Of a stretch of 64,000 bases of DNA, positions 23,869 through 36,780 are shown piece after piece (within the stretch, counting starts at the first letter, position 1; every line of letters starts with the position of its first letter). The notes under the pieces are model-generated. The model ran no database searches. It was not told where the DNA came from and saw only the letters and a program-made list of their open reading frames with translations. The stretch covers positions 678,509 to 742,508 of the forward strand of contig NMRA01000094.1 of the NCBI GenBank assembly GCA_002633005.1, read 5' to 3'. A program made the position numbers and the translations under genes. Source of the stretch: Phoronis australis. Lineage: Eukaryota > Phoronida > Phoronidae.

Positions 23869-24590
23869 GTAAACTTTACTCTGGGCACTTAAGTGTTGTC
23901 AGTGTTGAAAGGTTGCATCGGCCATGATATTAGTTGAATCCATGTACATGATTTTATTTGTGGTGCATGGCTTGTCTGAAGATACAGTATACATCAATGG
24001 TTGGTTATTGGCTATTATCCTTCATCCTGTTTTTCCACTGGATCATTAGCGAATTTCAACACTATGTGGGCTTTGCTGAATAATTGGCACATCTTGACTT
24101 ATCAGTGGGCTTAAGAAGAGCACTTAATGTCTAACTGCATTAGATAAGGGTTGTCACTTACATATGGGTCCTTTATCTTCAAGTATTATTGACCCTAGTT
24201 TTTAAAATAATGCCTATCTGGACATGTGCTTCAGGAGATGAGGAAATTTAATGCCTCTTAAGACTGACATGTAAAATTGATTAATGATAACCTGAGTAGT
24301 GCTAGCCCATGGCCAATACTTCCAAAATTTGACCCTTTCATTCAATCACAGGTCATCTCTATTCCAACTGAATTTTGCTTCATTTTAGTTAAAAACTTCA
24401 TGGAATGGATTTGATGTGAATTTGTTCATTCAAAACATAAGCCCAAATAATGCTCATCCAATACAAATTCAAAAAATTATGATTTAATATGAATGTTTTA
24501 GCGTACTTTTATGTTGGTGCAGCACCACTTAAAATAGTTGTCGTAGTGAATGACAGCTAAGTGTGCATTATAGCTACTCACTCAACCACC
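23869..24590. other. intron sequence, nothing recognised
   Basis: Follows the donor at 23869. AT-rich, no exon signal. Confidence 0.4.
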
Positions 24591-24731
24591 GCCCTGTGTA
24601 CCAGTAGCCCTGTGTACCAGTAGCCCTGTGTACCAGTAGCCCTGTGTACCAGTAGCCCGGTGTACCAGTAGCCCGGTGTACCAGTAGCCCGGTGTACCAG
24701 TAGCCCGGTGTACCAGTAGCCCGGTGTTCTA
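24591..24731. repeat. 16-bp minisatellite, about 8-9 copies
   Basis: The unit is CCCTGTGTACCAGTAG in the left half and CCCGGTGTACCAGTAG in the right half, so a single variant spread through one side of the array. Confidence 0.95.
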
Positions 24732-25619
24732 GTAATGAGGTTTCTGCCGAAAGCCCCAGTAAATTAGCTGTAAATAATAAGGCAAAGACAAACAGGCCTG
24801 AAAGTTATGGAATATTTACATTGTAGCAAATCTTTTGACTGATTAGACTCCTGTTCTAAATTGGTTACTGCAAAGGAAAGAGTATTTTTAAAAGCCAGTG
24901 TAAGTTAAAGTGTAAGCCCACATTTCATTCAGGAAGTGTATATTTGAACTACTTTCTGCTTATAAGGTTGGTCTTGACTTGTTCCTTACTCAAACTAAAA
25001 GTGATTTCTGAGTTAGCCAATAACTGGCATTTCGTTATTCCTTGAGATGATATTGGCTAATAAAATAACACGGCATGACTAGTCAACTTGCAGAAGCTGG
25101 TCCTGAGCAATAAGCAGTTGTCGGTTCTTTCAAAGCGCTGAAAACACGTCTAATTTGACTAAGGAACAAACTGTAACCAGTTTCATGAAAATAAGCTTTG
25201 TTTTTTGATGTGAGGTTGGTTTATGGACCCTTTAAGAACAATAGGCTACAAGGAAATATTGATGTCAACTTTGATCAGCTTTAATTAGTATATTTCTTGA
25301 TTTCGCTTTAAAGCAAGTATCGATGCTTGAAGAAGTGATATCACTAAATTTACCCCCTCCCAACACCCACACCTTCCACCCCCCCTCGTGGATGTGTGGG
25401 CGCTACTAGCTTTCGGTGCCGTGATAGACTGAAGACTGATTATTTATGAATCTCAGCCTCTAATGCGCCAGTCATTGTTGCTAAGCCTTGACTTGTGCAG
25501 TACTCCTGAGTCACTTTCAACAATTGTTATTCCTGTTGACTGATTCAGTAACTAATTAGCTCGCTCGTTATTACGTGCTGAATGTGTAACTGACTCTCAC
25601 TTACTTGTTATGCTCCCAC
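24732..25619. other. intron sequence, nothing recognised
   Basis: AT-rich, no supported feature. Confidence 0.4.
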
Positions 25620-26127
25620 ATATTTATATGTGGACGCATTATGCTGTCATCTGCGTCCGTCCAGGCGACATCCGTCCGGCATCCGCTGGTCTGTCTCCAA
25701 AACAGTTTAACGTATGTTCATGAAATTTTGCACGTGTGTTTCTTTCATTGATGGGACAGCATGAGCGAACTTTCGGATGGATCCGACTACTGGTGTGTCT
25801 CCTAGTGGCCATTTTAATTTTTTACGTTTACCTCTGTATCTTCAAAGGTTTTCAACGTATTTTCATAAAATTTGGTATATAGGCATCTATTGGTAATACG
25901 ACGGTATCCTCTCGTTTTCGGATGGATTCGGCGTAGTTTGCGCCACCTAGTGGCCATTTTTACTATTTTCGAGACTTTTTGAAGTACACCCCTGTATCAA
26001 CCAAACCGCTTTAAGTATGATTGTGAAAATTGGCCATTTTTATGACACTAATAAGCAACCCTAAAAGCACAGCCTTTGCGTTGCATTCGTGGGCGCATTT
26101 CAACGCTCCGCGTTGCTCTTGTGTTTG
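25620..26127. repeat. interspersed repeat family R1, best-bounded copy
   Basis: It begins at a small palindrome, CCACATATTTATATGTGG, and ends CAACGCTCCGCGTTGCTCTTGT, whose CAACGC and GCGTTG form a hairpin. The inside is a chain of modules with the words CTGTATCT, CATGAAATTTGG, GGATGGATCCGACTACTG and CCTAGTGGCCATTTT. Similar modules fill parts of 43880-45500 and 46640-51770. Confidence 0.7.
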
Positions 26128-26397
26128 AGTATTTATAGTCTGTTGAAATGTTCTGGAAATTTTCATCAATTCCAACACTTCAAGAACTTTCTACCCAATC
26201 ATTCTATAAATACATCCAGGGCTCTTGATTATTCCACCACACCAAGGATCTATTTACGCCACCTATGGGCTGAAACCTTCCCTGACCTCATAGGTCATGC
26301 CACTAAAGTACTCCCTGCTAACAATTAGAACAGCCAAATAAAACCAATGTCAGACTACTTCTGGCATTAATTAAATTTCACTCTTTATATTTTGTAG

Positions 26398-26527
26398 GTG
26401 TGTCACCACGGCGACTGTCGGGATAGAAACAGTCAGCATCCTCTCTCTCTTTGTGCCGAATGTGATGAGAGGATACACTCTGACCCAGAGTTCAGAGGTC
26501 ATCTACGGTTAGATGTACATTCCAAAG
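26398..26527 (+). CDS. main gene, exon c: B-box-like zinc-binding core
   Basis: Acceptor TATATTTTGTAG and donor CAAAG|GTAAAG. It reads VCHHGDCRDRNSQHPLSLCA and then ECDERIHSDPEFRGHLRLDV. The segment C-x2-C-D-x3-H with later His residues has the pattern of a B-box zinc site. Added to C-x4-C from exon b, it supplies enough Cys/His for two zinc ions. B-boxes usually mediate protein contacts, but function here is not established. Starts in phase 0, which fits both exon b and the large candidate exon. Confidence 0.85.
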
Positions 26528-26905
26528 GTAAAGAATACTTTTTGTTTGTTTTTCTCTAATTTACAAACAACACTTTGCCTGTGTTCTGTCACTGCTGTGC
26601 AGTTATGATGCACTGTTCTTAGTGGAATACTTACTGATGAGTTGCCCTATAAAAAGGCATTTCTCAATACCAGTTGAATTTAGTGGAATATCTGCTGGTG
26701 AAAGGGTGCAAGTGCACCAATTACTTTCAGTACTGAATCAGCAACCAACGCCATCTATAGGCTGTCCATGTAGCACGCACTACATACAGTGGTGTACCAC
26801 GGACCTGTGCTAGTTGCTTGTAACCTTTGAAAATAACAATTTTTTGAGCAGTCTGAAGATATTGTCTAAGGTTCAGTCTGAGTCGTTGAATCGTGTGTTT
26901 TCCAG

Positions 26906-27044
26906 AAAAGAATGGTGTGAGTCAGAGACTATTCTCGGCTCACTCGTTGTTGGACTCTAACAACAGTGAAACATCACCATCAAGCAACAGTGCTACCCAC
27001 CTGGATAATGGCAAAATGAATGAGATTAGTGTAAAAGATGAAAC
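26906..27044 (+). CDS. main gene, exon d: Ser/Asn-rich linker
   Basis: Acceptor GTGTTTTCCAG and donor GAAAC|GTAAGC. It joins exon c with a split Glu codon and reads KNGVSQRLFSAHSLLDSNNS, followed by a Ser/Thr/Asn-rich stretch ending ISVKDE. Composition suggests a disordered linker. Phase with both neighbours is exact. Confidence 0.8.
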
Positions 27045-27683
27045 GTAAGCCTTTGTGAATTCATAATGTGTCTTGGGCAAGCTGGTCATGATAATGCTAT
27101 TTGAAGGAGTTTTATACTTTTGTTAGTTCATTATTGAAATAGATGGAGAGTACTTGTTTATAGGTTATTTATTACAAGGGAGTAGCCCAGGTACTCTAGT
27201 TCATAACGCCAAACTTATGATGGCACATATTAATGTTTCTTTATCACTCTGTGTTTATTGCAATGTTTTGGATGTCTTCATGGACCATGTCTGGCAATAG
27301 CAGGAAATTGTGTAGCATTTTGTTTTATGTAGGATTGTCTTGTGTCAAAACATGATTATTTCATTTCCCTTTATTTAGAGTGCAGTGCTAAGGACTATTC
27401 CGAGAAACTGACTTCCACATCTAGTAAGTTGGTCAAACATAGGTAAAAAAATTTAAGTCAAAAACTTAGTCAAAAACTTAAGTCAAAAACTTAAGTCAGA
27501 CTTGAGATCACTTTCAAGGAATGGACTGGAGACAAATTTAAGATTTATCTTTAAATTGACTTAAATTTAAGATTTGTCTTAGCTAAGTCAGTTTTCTTGA
27601 AAGGGGTTCCTGTTTCTCTGTATTATTTTGTTTACTCCAGCATTTTTTTTTCAATTGCCTCATAATAAATTTTCTTCCTTTAG

Positions 27684-27810
27684 GGAGAGGCCGGTGACGC
27701 CTTCGACAGACACAATAGATGGCACTGATAGTACTGATGCCACAGCAGCTCAGACAGCAGCCAAGTTTAAACGGAAAAAAGTGCTAAAAAATCGACGTCC
27801 TCATACTGAG
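27684..27810 (+). CDS. main gene, exon e: Thr/Ala-rich with basic cluster
   Basis: Acceptor TTCTTCCTTTAG and donor CTGAG|GTAAGT. After a split Thr codon it reads ERPVTPSTDTIDGTDSTDAT, then KFKRKKVLKNRRPHTE. The basic cluster could be a nuclear localisation or membrane-contact signal, but that is inference from composition. Ends in phase 0. Confidence 0.85.
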
Positions 27811-30345
27811 GTAAGTTGGGGACTGGAGGGAACTCTTTTATTAATGTGAAAATATTTATATGACGACCAGTTGCGTGAATGGACTAGTTGTGCTTTCTCT
27901 GATCCATAAAAGATGAATTCACTAATGTTGAAAAACTGAACTTAAGGAATGTAAGCACTCTTTGTCAGAGGTAATAATGTAAAAAGGCTAAGAAATGTTC
28001 AGCAGTTTGTTGATCATTTCTGGTGATTGCTCATGTTTTGTTTGTTCTACCAGAACTTTTAGGAGCTGTAAATGCTTTGTGTATGATTGTATTCCACACA
28101 CCAGTTGAGTACATGGTCAAGTTTACCTCCACTGTACTAAATACCCCTCTCCTGCGCAATGTGTCTAAACTGTACCAAGGGATCTGATGATGTGTCTGTG
28201 ACCCCTTGTAAAGAGACAGAGTAAGAAAATATATATGAAACCAATTAATTTTGTAGGTTTTATGAACCCTGAAAAATTCAGAATGAGCCTAAAAATGTAG
28301 AAGATTGATCCACTTGAGTTGGATGTATTATCATGAACATTAAAACATGAAATGTCTAAAAACCATTATTGTTGTTGCATTCAGATGTAGGCAGTTGTAG
28401 TTCTGGGCATGTTAAGGTCACAGCAAGATCCCTGTATGACATGTGCTGCCCTCAGTCAGGTAGCTTCTATGCTCTTTTAGAATGAAGTACATGTTGCGTG
28501 AAAAATTAATTTGGTAAAAGTTAAATATCCTCCCTCCAAAGGAACTCCACTCATTTACTGTATGACATGATGCAATTAGCATTCTTTCTGTGGTGAAGCA
28601 TTATACTTATTTTATGTCGATAATTCTGGAGTCTTACTGCAATAAATGTCCATCTCCTAACTACTAGAATGTGATACAGTCTTGTTTATTAACATTATAT
28701 TGGTGACATTTACATGGTAACCCAATGGCAAGTTGAAATTGCACTCCTCATTCTGTTTGTTGTACACTGTGCAGGTCTCGTCATTTTCAGTGTTGCAACA
28801 TGGACACACATTTCCAACTATACTAGTTTAACAATTATACAATAGACTCTCACCAATGGCAGACAAGTGAAATTTTATTTTATTTTGACATTTTTTTCAT
28901 AAGCCAATTAACATTTTACTTTTTTCAAATTCTGTTCCATAGTTATCATCAGTCAGCATTTTACAAAATCATGAACGTTCACAGTAATGAATATAATCGT
29001 GAACGTTCACAATAATGCTAAGAAACTTAATGTGAATTGTGTTCACATTATAAAGTTGGTCACTCTGAATGAGTATTGTGTTAAATTTTGGCCCCATGAA
29101 AAATTAGGCATGGGCCATTTTAATAGGGTCTGAATGAGGATTAAATGTAATATGAGTATGGTGGACATTTTCTTATAGACGGAGTAGTCTTGTCAGTGAA
29201 ATAATCATCCACTCTCGTAAAAAACGATCCTTTTGTTTGAGAGACTATTGGGTAGATTGTGTGGTACACTTGTGTTCACTTCAAGTGTCAACTTCCCCAA
29301 GTGGGGCATTGCTCATGGTACATCCCCTCAATTTTCGATGTGCCCTTGCGGTTTGTCACCAATTCTCCACAAGTGACCCCTCACAACTAACTGATTGGTT
29401 TCCGACAGTAACAGGCTAATTTCTTCACAAATTGAAAATTCTCCACGTTGAGATCCTGTAGAAAAGTTTTGCGGGTTCATTTTTCAATGCTGAAAAAACT
29501 GCCCGTGCGGTAAATTTTCCTGGTGTCAAAATCTGCTACTATAGAAGCTCTCTAATACTGTAAGTTTTAAACAGTGTTGACCAGTGCATGGTGTGATAAA
29601 TAACATACTCTTAGAATTGAAATGTACAACTAATTATGTTAGTTAGTGTCTAAGAGCACTAAAAATTGATTGCAAGAAAATGTGGTCATTGAAAAGAAAC
29701 GTGAAAATCCTTTCAAGTAGACAGTAGACATTAACCTAAACAGGTAGAAATATGACAGTAAATAAACAACAAAGCAAACTTAAAATATCTCAAGGTTGTT
29801 TTGAAAGACCATGCAAATGCAAAAATATTGTTGAAATACGCGTTAACATGAATCATATGCACAACCACCTTTGCCTTTGGTTTCGGGAATCTAGTTCTTT
29901 GCACACACTTATCTTCCTCAATCACTGTAGTTGCAATGACAACTTTCTTTGTAAGCAGACGTGTTTGGTGAAGGGACTTGATGTACCGACTGTTCTTTTG
30001 TTGTTTTTTATGTTGTTCTGTTTTAACCTCAAGTGTTCTATGTGAACTTTTTTCTTTCAACCAGTTCCCATTAATTAAAATTCCTTTTGTGGTTAGTGTT
30101 TTAGCCTACCTTTTTTGCATGCAAGTTTATTGTTTGAGTATGTCCTTGGGTGAGAGTGAATCAGAATAGATAATTCCACTTTAAGCTTTTCAATTGAATC
30201 TGAAACAGAGCTTCAAAATATGTTTGACTTAACAATCAGCAACTTTCACAGAGACAAAAACTGATGGCAAGGGTTATGATGACTTTTACTGCTTTCAACT
30301 GGCTAGGGAAGAAATGTTCCACAAAAGTGAACATTGTCTGAAGTA
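27811..30345. other. intron, nothing recognised
   Basis: Long AT-rich intron between exons e and f. Short inverted words such as GTGAACGTTCAC near 28976-29012 are noted, but no element is delimited. Confidence 0.45.
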
Positions 30346-30662
30346 TGAAGGTTAGATTGCCACCTGGTGCGAAGTGGATGTGCCTCCCTCTGCTTGTGCG
30401 ATCCTCCCTCTATGGACATGAAGTGAAATTACATCCTTCTACTGGTGTGAAGTGGAAGTACATCCCTCTACTGTCATGATCCTCCCTCTGTTCATTTGAA
30501 TTGGAAATACCTATCTCTGTGGGTGTAAAATGAAAGTACCTCCCTCTATTGGTGTAAAGTGGAAGTATCTCCCTCTACTGACATGTTAAAGTACCTCCCA
30601 CTTGTGGTGTGGTCCTGCTACCTCCCTCCATGGCGTGAAGTGGAAGAACCTCCCTCTCTTAC
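30346..30662. repeat. degenerate minisatellite, about 35-bp unit
   Basis: Repeated words GTGAAGTGGAAGTACCTCCCTC with varied spacing fill this stretch. The copies are diverged. Confidence 0.6.
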
Positions 30663-30890
30663 CAGGTGACAGCACGAGTCTTGTATCCATTGTGATCAGT
30701 CATCAGTTCTCTATGAAAGTCTCTCAAAGTATCATCTTTTAAGAAAACACTCTTTAAGAGGGACTGAATTTTGAACCATAATCGTTTCCACAATTAGTTA
30801 ATTCAACTCAAGTTGTGGACTGCTAATTTTCCATTCCGTTTCAGTTCTCTTGATCATTTGCACTATTGTTTCTGCACTAATCCCCTACAG

Positions 30891-31037
30891 GACAGGTGTC
30901 GCAGTCAAAGCATGCAAATAGAGCGTGACCAGCGAAACATTCCCACGGTATTATTGACACGGGCATCTACGTTTGACGGAAAGCCATCTCCTCCCCCCAG
31001 TCCTAGGTCATCCCCGTTTGACCCCGAGTTGGAAAAG
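30891..31037 (+). CDS. main gene, exon f: Ser/Pro-rich phosphosite region
   Basis: Acceptor CTAATCCCCTACAG. It reads DRCRSQSMQIERDQRNIPTV, then ASTFDGKPSPPPSPRSSPFD and PELEK. It is exactly 49 codons, phase 0 at both ends. The donor AAG|GTGATT is weaker than its neighbours. RCRSQS and RASTF are Arg-x-x-Ser sites of the kind used by basophilic kinases and 14-3-3 proteins, and the PSPPPSPRSSP run is proline-directed. Probably disordered. Confidence 0.8.
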
Positions 31038-31803
31038 GTGATTGTTAATAGACTTATGCTGTGTTGGAGTACTTGGCTATCTTCTCTTCCAATAATCAAA
31101 TTTCTTTAATAACTTTTAAGTATTAGATGTAGACTTAAAAAGCTATATTGTTTTGAAGTCTTTGATGGTCACAAAATCTAATATTTCGTGCACAAAAGTA
31201 ATGCCAAAATGTTTGTAATCACATGTCTTTTTTCTATAAAATGTAATTCTGTTAAAAATAGTAGTTGGTGTTCATGTTAATGAAAGTGACTGTGATCATG
31301 GTGAAAAATTACAATTTTTTTTATGAAATGCACTCCTGATTCCAAACGTTTTTGTGTATCATTGAGGGTTTTAAGTTGTATAGTTTCATGAGTCTGCAAT
31401 TTATATTTGAAAAAATGATTCAAGAAATTTGGGCCTTGGTGACAAAGGTAGCCAATTACCTTAAAGCTCGTCTGTGCTTCTGAGACGCTTAATACAGTCT
31501 GCATAGCTTTTTGCTTTGTGACGTTACTGTCATGCAATGGCCAGTGACTTATCCAAGATTTTCTGCATGTTTTCAACTGCTTGCTATATTCTTGTTGTTT
31601 ATCTATGCTGTTGTACAGAATGGCTCTGTACTAGACTTACTTGAGAAAAAACTACAGTTCGAAGCATTGCCTTTTTTCTCAAGTAAGTCCATCACAAATT
31701 TATAATTTTTCAGTATTTTTTAATGAAAGGTACTATTGCAAGCTCTTGCTTTTTCAAAGATTTAGTAATTAAATATTAGCTTTCACCGTATTAGGTCTGT
31801 GCA

Positions 31804-31980
31804 GTGGAGGTCAGAACTGTTTCATTCTCTTTTCCATGTTTGATAGGGAATTTGTCAATACTGTGGAGGTCAGAACTGTTTCATTCTCTTTTCCATGTTT
31901 GGTAGGGAATTTGTCAATAGTGTGGAGGTCAGAACTGTTTCATTCTCTTTTTCATGTTTGATAGGGAATTTGTCAATAGT
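31804..31980. repeat. 59-bp tandem repeat, 3 copies
   Basis: GTGGAGGTCAGAACTGTTTC begins at 31804, 31863 and 31922. Confidence 0.9.
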
Positions 31981-32375
31981 GATTTCTTTTGCTATTTTCT
32001 ATTTTCAAAAGTCGGAAGTATCTTGTAATTGTCTCCGTGCTTGTTTTGTGTACAATTTGAGATTGCTGGCAGCTTTTGGTGAAATTTTCTTGAAAGGTTT
32101 CAAATGAACACCGGTTACTCAAAAATGTGATTTTTAGGAAGGTTCCACTTAGATATTAAATGTTTTTTTCCATTTAATGACCATTGGACTATTTCCGCGT
32201 AAAATATGAATCATTTAAAACAGTATAGTCTGAGTTGTGGTGGCATGCTCACACACAGTTGCCAAATATTTCTCCGTTTCACCTTAATAAGTCTTCAGCT
32301 TGGAACACAACATTGCAAGCTAGTGAGGTGACATTTTGACCAACGCATTGTACTGTTGACTATACAGCTTTAGGT

Positions 32376-32665
32376 TGGTCTGTGCTGGACAGTGGTCTGT
32401 GCTGGGCAGTGGTCTGTGCTGGGCAGTGGTCTGTGCTGGGCAGTGGTCTGTGCTAGACAGTGATCTGTACAGCTTTAGGTTTTTTCTGGGCTGGACAGTG
32501 GTCTGTACAGCTTTAGGTAGGTCTGCCATGGATAGTGGTCTGTACAGCTTTAGGTAGATATGCGCTGGACAGTGGTCTGTACAGCTTTAGGTAGGTCTGC
32601 GCTGGACAGTGGTCTATACAGCTTTAGGTAGGTATGTGCTGGAAAGTGGTGTGTACAGCTTTAGG
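32376..32665. repeat. compound minisatellite (17-bp and ~37-bp units)
   Basis: Left part: four or more units of GGTCTGTGCTGGGCAGT. Right part: longer units containing TCTGTACAGCTTTAGGTAGG and GCGCTGGACAGTG. The shared GCTGGRCAGTGGTCTGT core suggests the short unit arose from the long one. Confidence 0.85.
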
Positions 32666-33453
32666 TTAAAGTCTGTGGAGAGTTTTCTTGCCTGCAGCCA
32701 TATTTGTTTATTTGTTTATCAAGGAGGCTTGCTCTTGACTCAATACAGGAATAATATCGATCACTACATGTCCAGTGGTTATTGAATTCTAGATTGTGTA
32801 TTGACTGATATTGCTGTCTGTATGACAATTCAATAGAAACAATTGATGGGCTTATTACACTTGTTTCTTCCTGTCCAATAATTGCTTCATCCAGGATTAA
32901 TCTATCAACCTCCTCCTGGTAGATACAAATAACTGGTCAGTCAGATCAGCAATGTTGTAGTTATGTCTCAAAACTAGTATTAAATATCTTGTCCAATTTA
33001 TCATTACAATTTGTGGTGATAATACGTGTTACTCTGCCTTGTCAAATTAATGACTGCACTTTGTTGGTGACTATCCATGTAGACTTGTATGTATGAATCA
33101 ATACATGAACGCGAAACAATGAACAGCTGGATATTGATCAGAGAAATACTTTCTACCTGTCACCACAGTCACAGTCTGACAGTCTGTGACAATATTACCA
33201 GCAAGCTTCTAAGCTAGCCTACAGTAATGAGCTAGAAGGCTTCATTGCATTGCAAGTCCGTGCACAATGCTGGTGTAGGTCACTATGACAATCACGTCAA
33301 GTTTGTAACACAGTGAAATGCGTCAGTCACTCAGGGATCACCATCTTCTTACCACTCAGAGTTCTTACCCTCGTGAGAGGCGGTCGACTCAGAGGATAAG
33401 GAGTCGCTCTCACACGCGCTTTGACTTTCGTTCTTCCTCATGGGTAGAGGTAA
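32666..33453. other. intron, nothing recognised
   Basis: AT-rich, no supported feature. Confidence 0.4.
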
Positions 33454-33589
33454 GAGAGTTGATGTACACCATTAGATGACATGTCTGCACCCTGCTCAGA
33501 GAGTTGATGTACACCATTAGATGACATGTCTGCACCCTGCTCAGAGAGTTGATGTACACCATTAGATGACATGTGTGCACCCTGCCCAG
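33454..33589. repeat. 45-bp tandem repeat, 3 copies
   Basis: Units begin GAGAGTTGATGTACACCATT at 33454, about 33499 and about 33544. Confidence 0.9.
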
Positions 33590-33789
33590 ATGCAAGAGTG
33601 ATACAATTTTTCATGCTAGGTGATTGGCAGATTGTTAACTGTCAGCCTTTAATTAGCATGGTTTGAAAATCACTTAAAGATGGCTTGTGTAAATATTCTA
33701 GACTTAAAATGGTGTAAATGCTATGTAGTTGTTTCCTGTCTGTATTTTATCTAGTAATGGGCAACTTTAGATGACATCTTGGCAATGTT

Positions 33790-33995
33790 AGAGGTGTCTT
33801 GTAATGGCCAACAATAGGTACCATCATGCCAGTTGTGGAGATATCTTTTAGTGGCCAATGGTGGAGGTGGCTTGTAATGGCCAACAATAGGTACCATCAT
33901 GCCAGTTGTGGAGATATCTTTTAGTGGCCAATGGTGGAGGTGGCTTGTAATGGCCAACGACAAACTCCATCATGCCAATGGTGAAGGTGTCTTTA
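33790..33995. repeat. 73-bp tandem repeat, 2-3 copies
   Basis: Repeated block GGCTTGTAATGGCCAACAAT and GATATCTTTTAGTGGCCAAT. The third copy is shortened. Confidence 0.85.
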
Positions 33996-34405
33996 ATAAC
34001 TATTTCCAGCATACATAAAAGCTATGACTAAGTTGTTAAGATTATATAGATGTGCGGTTGTAAAATACAGGTGTGCCGAGACCTGTCTCTTATTTGTTTG
34101 GGAAAACAATATTAGCAAGAATTTATTTTGCTTATCTGTTTCTCATTTTATTTTTATTCTTATATCGTGGAAATAATGATAGAAAATGTATATAGACACT
34201 ACCATATATGCACATATTTAGGTTCATGTACCTCTATCTGAAATGAAGTAAAATGATTAGTCACGTGTTTTGCATTGAGGCGCATGCGCCTAAGTTTTAC
34301 ATTGTTGTGGATACATGTCACCATATTGTCCTCAACGAAGTGCATAAACTTGCCCATGCAAATCATTTCCATGTGATTTTCTGGCTTTCAACTTGGATGA
34401 GACTT

Positions 34406-34568
34406 GGCTATCATGAGAAAGATGCCACATTGGTGGTCCAGTTATAGACTATCATGAGAAGGATGCCATAGTGGTGGTCCAGTTATAGACTATCATGAGA
34501 AGGATGCCATAGTGGTGATCCAGTTATAGACTATCATGAGAAGGATTCCATAGCGGTGGTCCAGTTAT
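34406..34568. repeat. 41-bp minisatellite, left part (4 copies)
   Basis: The unit is GACTATCATGAGAAGGATGC followed by CATAGTGGTGGTCCAGTTAT and A. The array is interrupted at 34569 by a transposon and resumes at 36942. Confidence 0.92.
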
Positions 34569-35815
34569 CAGGGCTTGGAATTTTCCGCGGAAACGTGGAT
34601 TTCCACTTTTTTCTTTTATTCCCTCCACGTATTTTTATTATATTTCGGTGGAAAATTGGATTTGTCATAAAATTATCGCGGTTTCTCACCGCAGCGTTGC
34701 CGACGACTCGAAAAGCGGAAACTGTTCTTTATGTTTTGGAGGAACGAAAACTGTACTCGCGGATCACAAGCGCTCGAATTTCCCGATGACTCGTAACCAT
34801 ATATAAGAAACATGTTTTCTTAGTAGTGAGTGACGTCAGTGGCAATCGCGAAACAAATAAATTCAAGCGCCTGTGCCTGGGATAGCGTGGATCATCAATG
34901 GCGTCTGCATTTGGTATAATGTCGCGGTAACAAATAGTGCGATTTTGCGGTAAAAAATGCGTGGAGCGTGGGGTAGACAAAATATTTCCTGGACAAAGTG
35001 GATAAAAGAAAGGGTCAATGTCTTCACAAACTACATATTAAGTCAAGGTTTGTGCTCTGTAAACTTTGAGAGAGGAACAATAACGGAGTGCTTGGCCGAG
35101 TCCCCTCGGACAAAGTTGGAATCGGAGGACCGACTGAAAACGATGAAACGATAGAAATAATAACGCTTCCTGAAATGAAATTCAACTGTAACCGGTTATT
35201 CGTTGGATTGGAATCGTGGCGTGTGAAATTCTTTTGTTTGATTCCACAGGCATGCCCATTGCCGTTGGCTGCTAGTGCTAGGCTTGACCATCTGAGTGCG
35301 ATTTTCTATGTGCCGCCAAAACGGAAGTGCTACTTTCGTTACCGCAAATGTGTTTTAAATTGTCGTTTATGTATTTCAATTTATTTTGACATTTTTGTGT
35401 TCTATTTTGTGACTCAAGTTTTGCAGTTCGAGAGAAGTAATCACGTGACAGATTCTGAATGATCTGATTGGTCTAAGCCATTGTTTACAAATTCTGCCAG
35501 CCTATTTTCAATGTCCTGGTAGTTAGTAGTTATTTCGTATGTCACATAGTTTCTTCTACACCAGCGTGGCTTATGAACAATTAACTCCTGTAATTACTGT
35601 TTGAAACTGAAAAGTTTGGCCAACTTAGGATTGTGGTTGATGCATTCTATAGTTTAAAGTGTGTTTTTACTTTCATTTTTCCATTTTTGCAGTTGGGGTA
35701 TGAGCCACAGGTTTTCGTCTCTACTTTTTTCCATTTGCGTTTTGATTAATTTTTTGGAATTAAATGTGTATGTATTTCAGGCTTTCCTTATAATCTTTGG
35801 ATCGATTTACAATTT

Positions 35816-36780
35816 TTTTTTGTTTTTGTAATTTAATTAATTATAAGAATTGAAAATAATTTTAGGCCTATAGGTTTCCCTGCAGCAAATCAAGTATAAG
35901 CTCCTGCCACTCATACTGCAAATTTTTCATCATTATCTTTATTTTTTAATTTTAAAAAATATTTTTTGTTGCATCTAATTGCCTTCAGTGTTGTTGCCAG
36001 GCCTTCATGCAGCGTACGTCCTGGGCGTCCATTTGGACGCCCTAGCACTTATGTAGACGCCCTGGCAAGGACGCCCAATGTATCATTTGGACGCCCTGTC
36101 AATCAGAATTTCTCCAGTTTGGACACATTGAAAGATTACTAAGACTCCCAGTTAATCAAAGGGAAGTTGGCCCTTTCGACTAGGAAAGAAATATACAAAG
36201 TATTTAAGATGTTGCAATGTTCAAAGTATTTTCAAACTACTTGGTAGACCTGTCAATCATTAGCACGTGGTTGGTTGCCAGAGTGTCTGCTTTCAATAGA
36301 CTCACATGCCACTGCCATTCTGTACTTTATATAGGGACATGGACCTTGCTTAACTGCAAACTGGTGTTTCAGAGCTGTAATTTCATGTACTTCATCTTTT
36401 TTTAAAAATACCAAAAGCAAAATAAATGTCATTATTTTAATAATATGATGTGTCGCAAGAATATCCCCATTTAAAATGTTTGAGTTTTCGCCTGTTTCAT
36501 GCTTTTCTATGTGCGTCTAAAATGGAGCAGCAGTGACACCTGTTGTCAAAATATAAACCACACATCATCTGTGCATTTTTCTTTTGTTGGTAANTTTTGT
36601 TTTTGTAATTTTATATCTTAATTATAAGAATTGAAAATAATTTTAGGCCTATAGGTTTCCCTGCAGCAAATCAAGTATAAGCTCCTGCCACTCATACTGC
36701 AAATTTTTCATCATTATCTTTATTTTTTAATTTTAAAAAATATTTTTTGTTGCATCTAATTGCCTTCAGTGTTGTTGCTG
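35816..36780. other. assembly join: near-identical flanks around an N
   Basis: About 180 bp ending GTGTTGTTGC (35816-35997) recurs after the N (36595-36777). The first copy is followed by a hAT end, the second by unique sequence. This is best read as two alleles placed end to end, one with and one without the hAT insertion. Nothing here should be read as a true duplication without checking. Confidence 0.8.
35998..36593. mobile_element. hAT element copy 3 (inverted, cut by N)
   Basis: It starts CAGGCCTTCATGCAGCGTAC after GTTGTTGC and is the reverse complement of the right ~600 bp of copy 2 (about 6960-7512). Its other end is missing at the N. It lies inside the transposon at 34569-36941. Confidence 0.88.

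Noticed and set aside
12404-26397. Homology of the zinc-binding exons to UNC79
   Set aside because: Only loose spacing of CQ..xC, AVK.C and LC.EC matches from memory; the downstream exons do not resemble it, so no symbol is given.
35088-35462. 124-codon frame in the minisatellite-borne transposon
   Set aside because: No domain, no supported start, Cys/Phe-rich towards its end like non-coding T-rich DNA.
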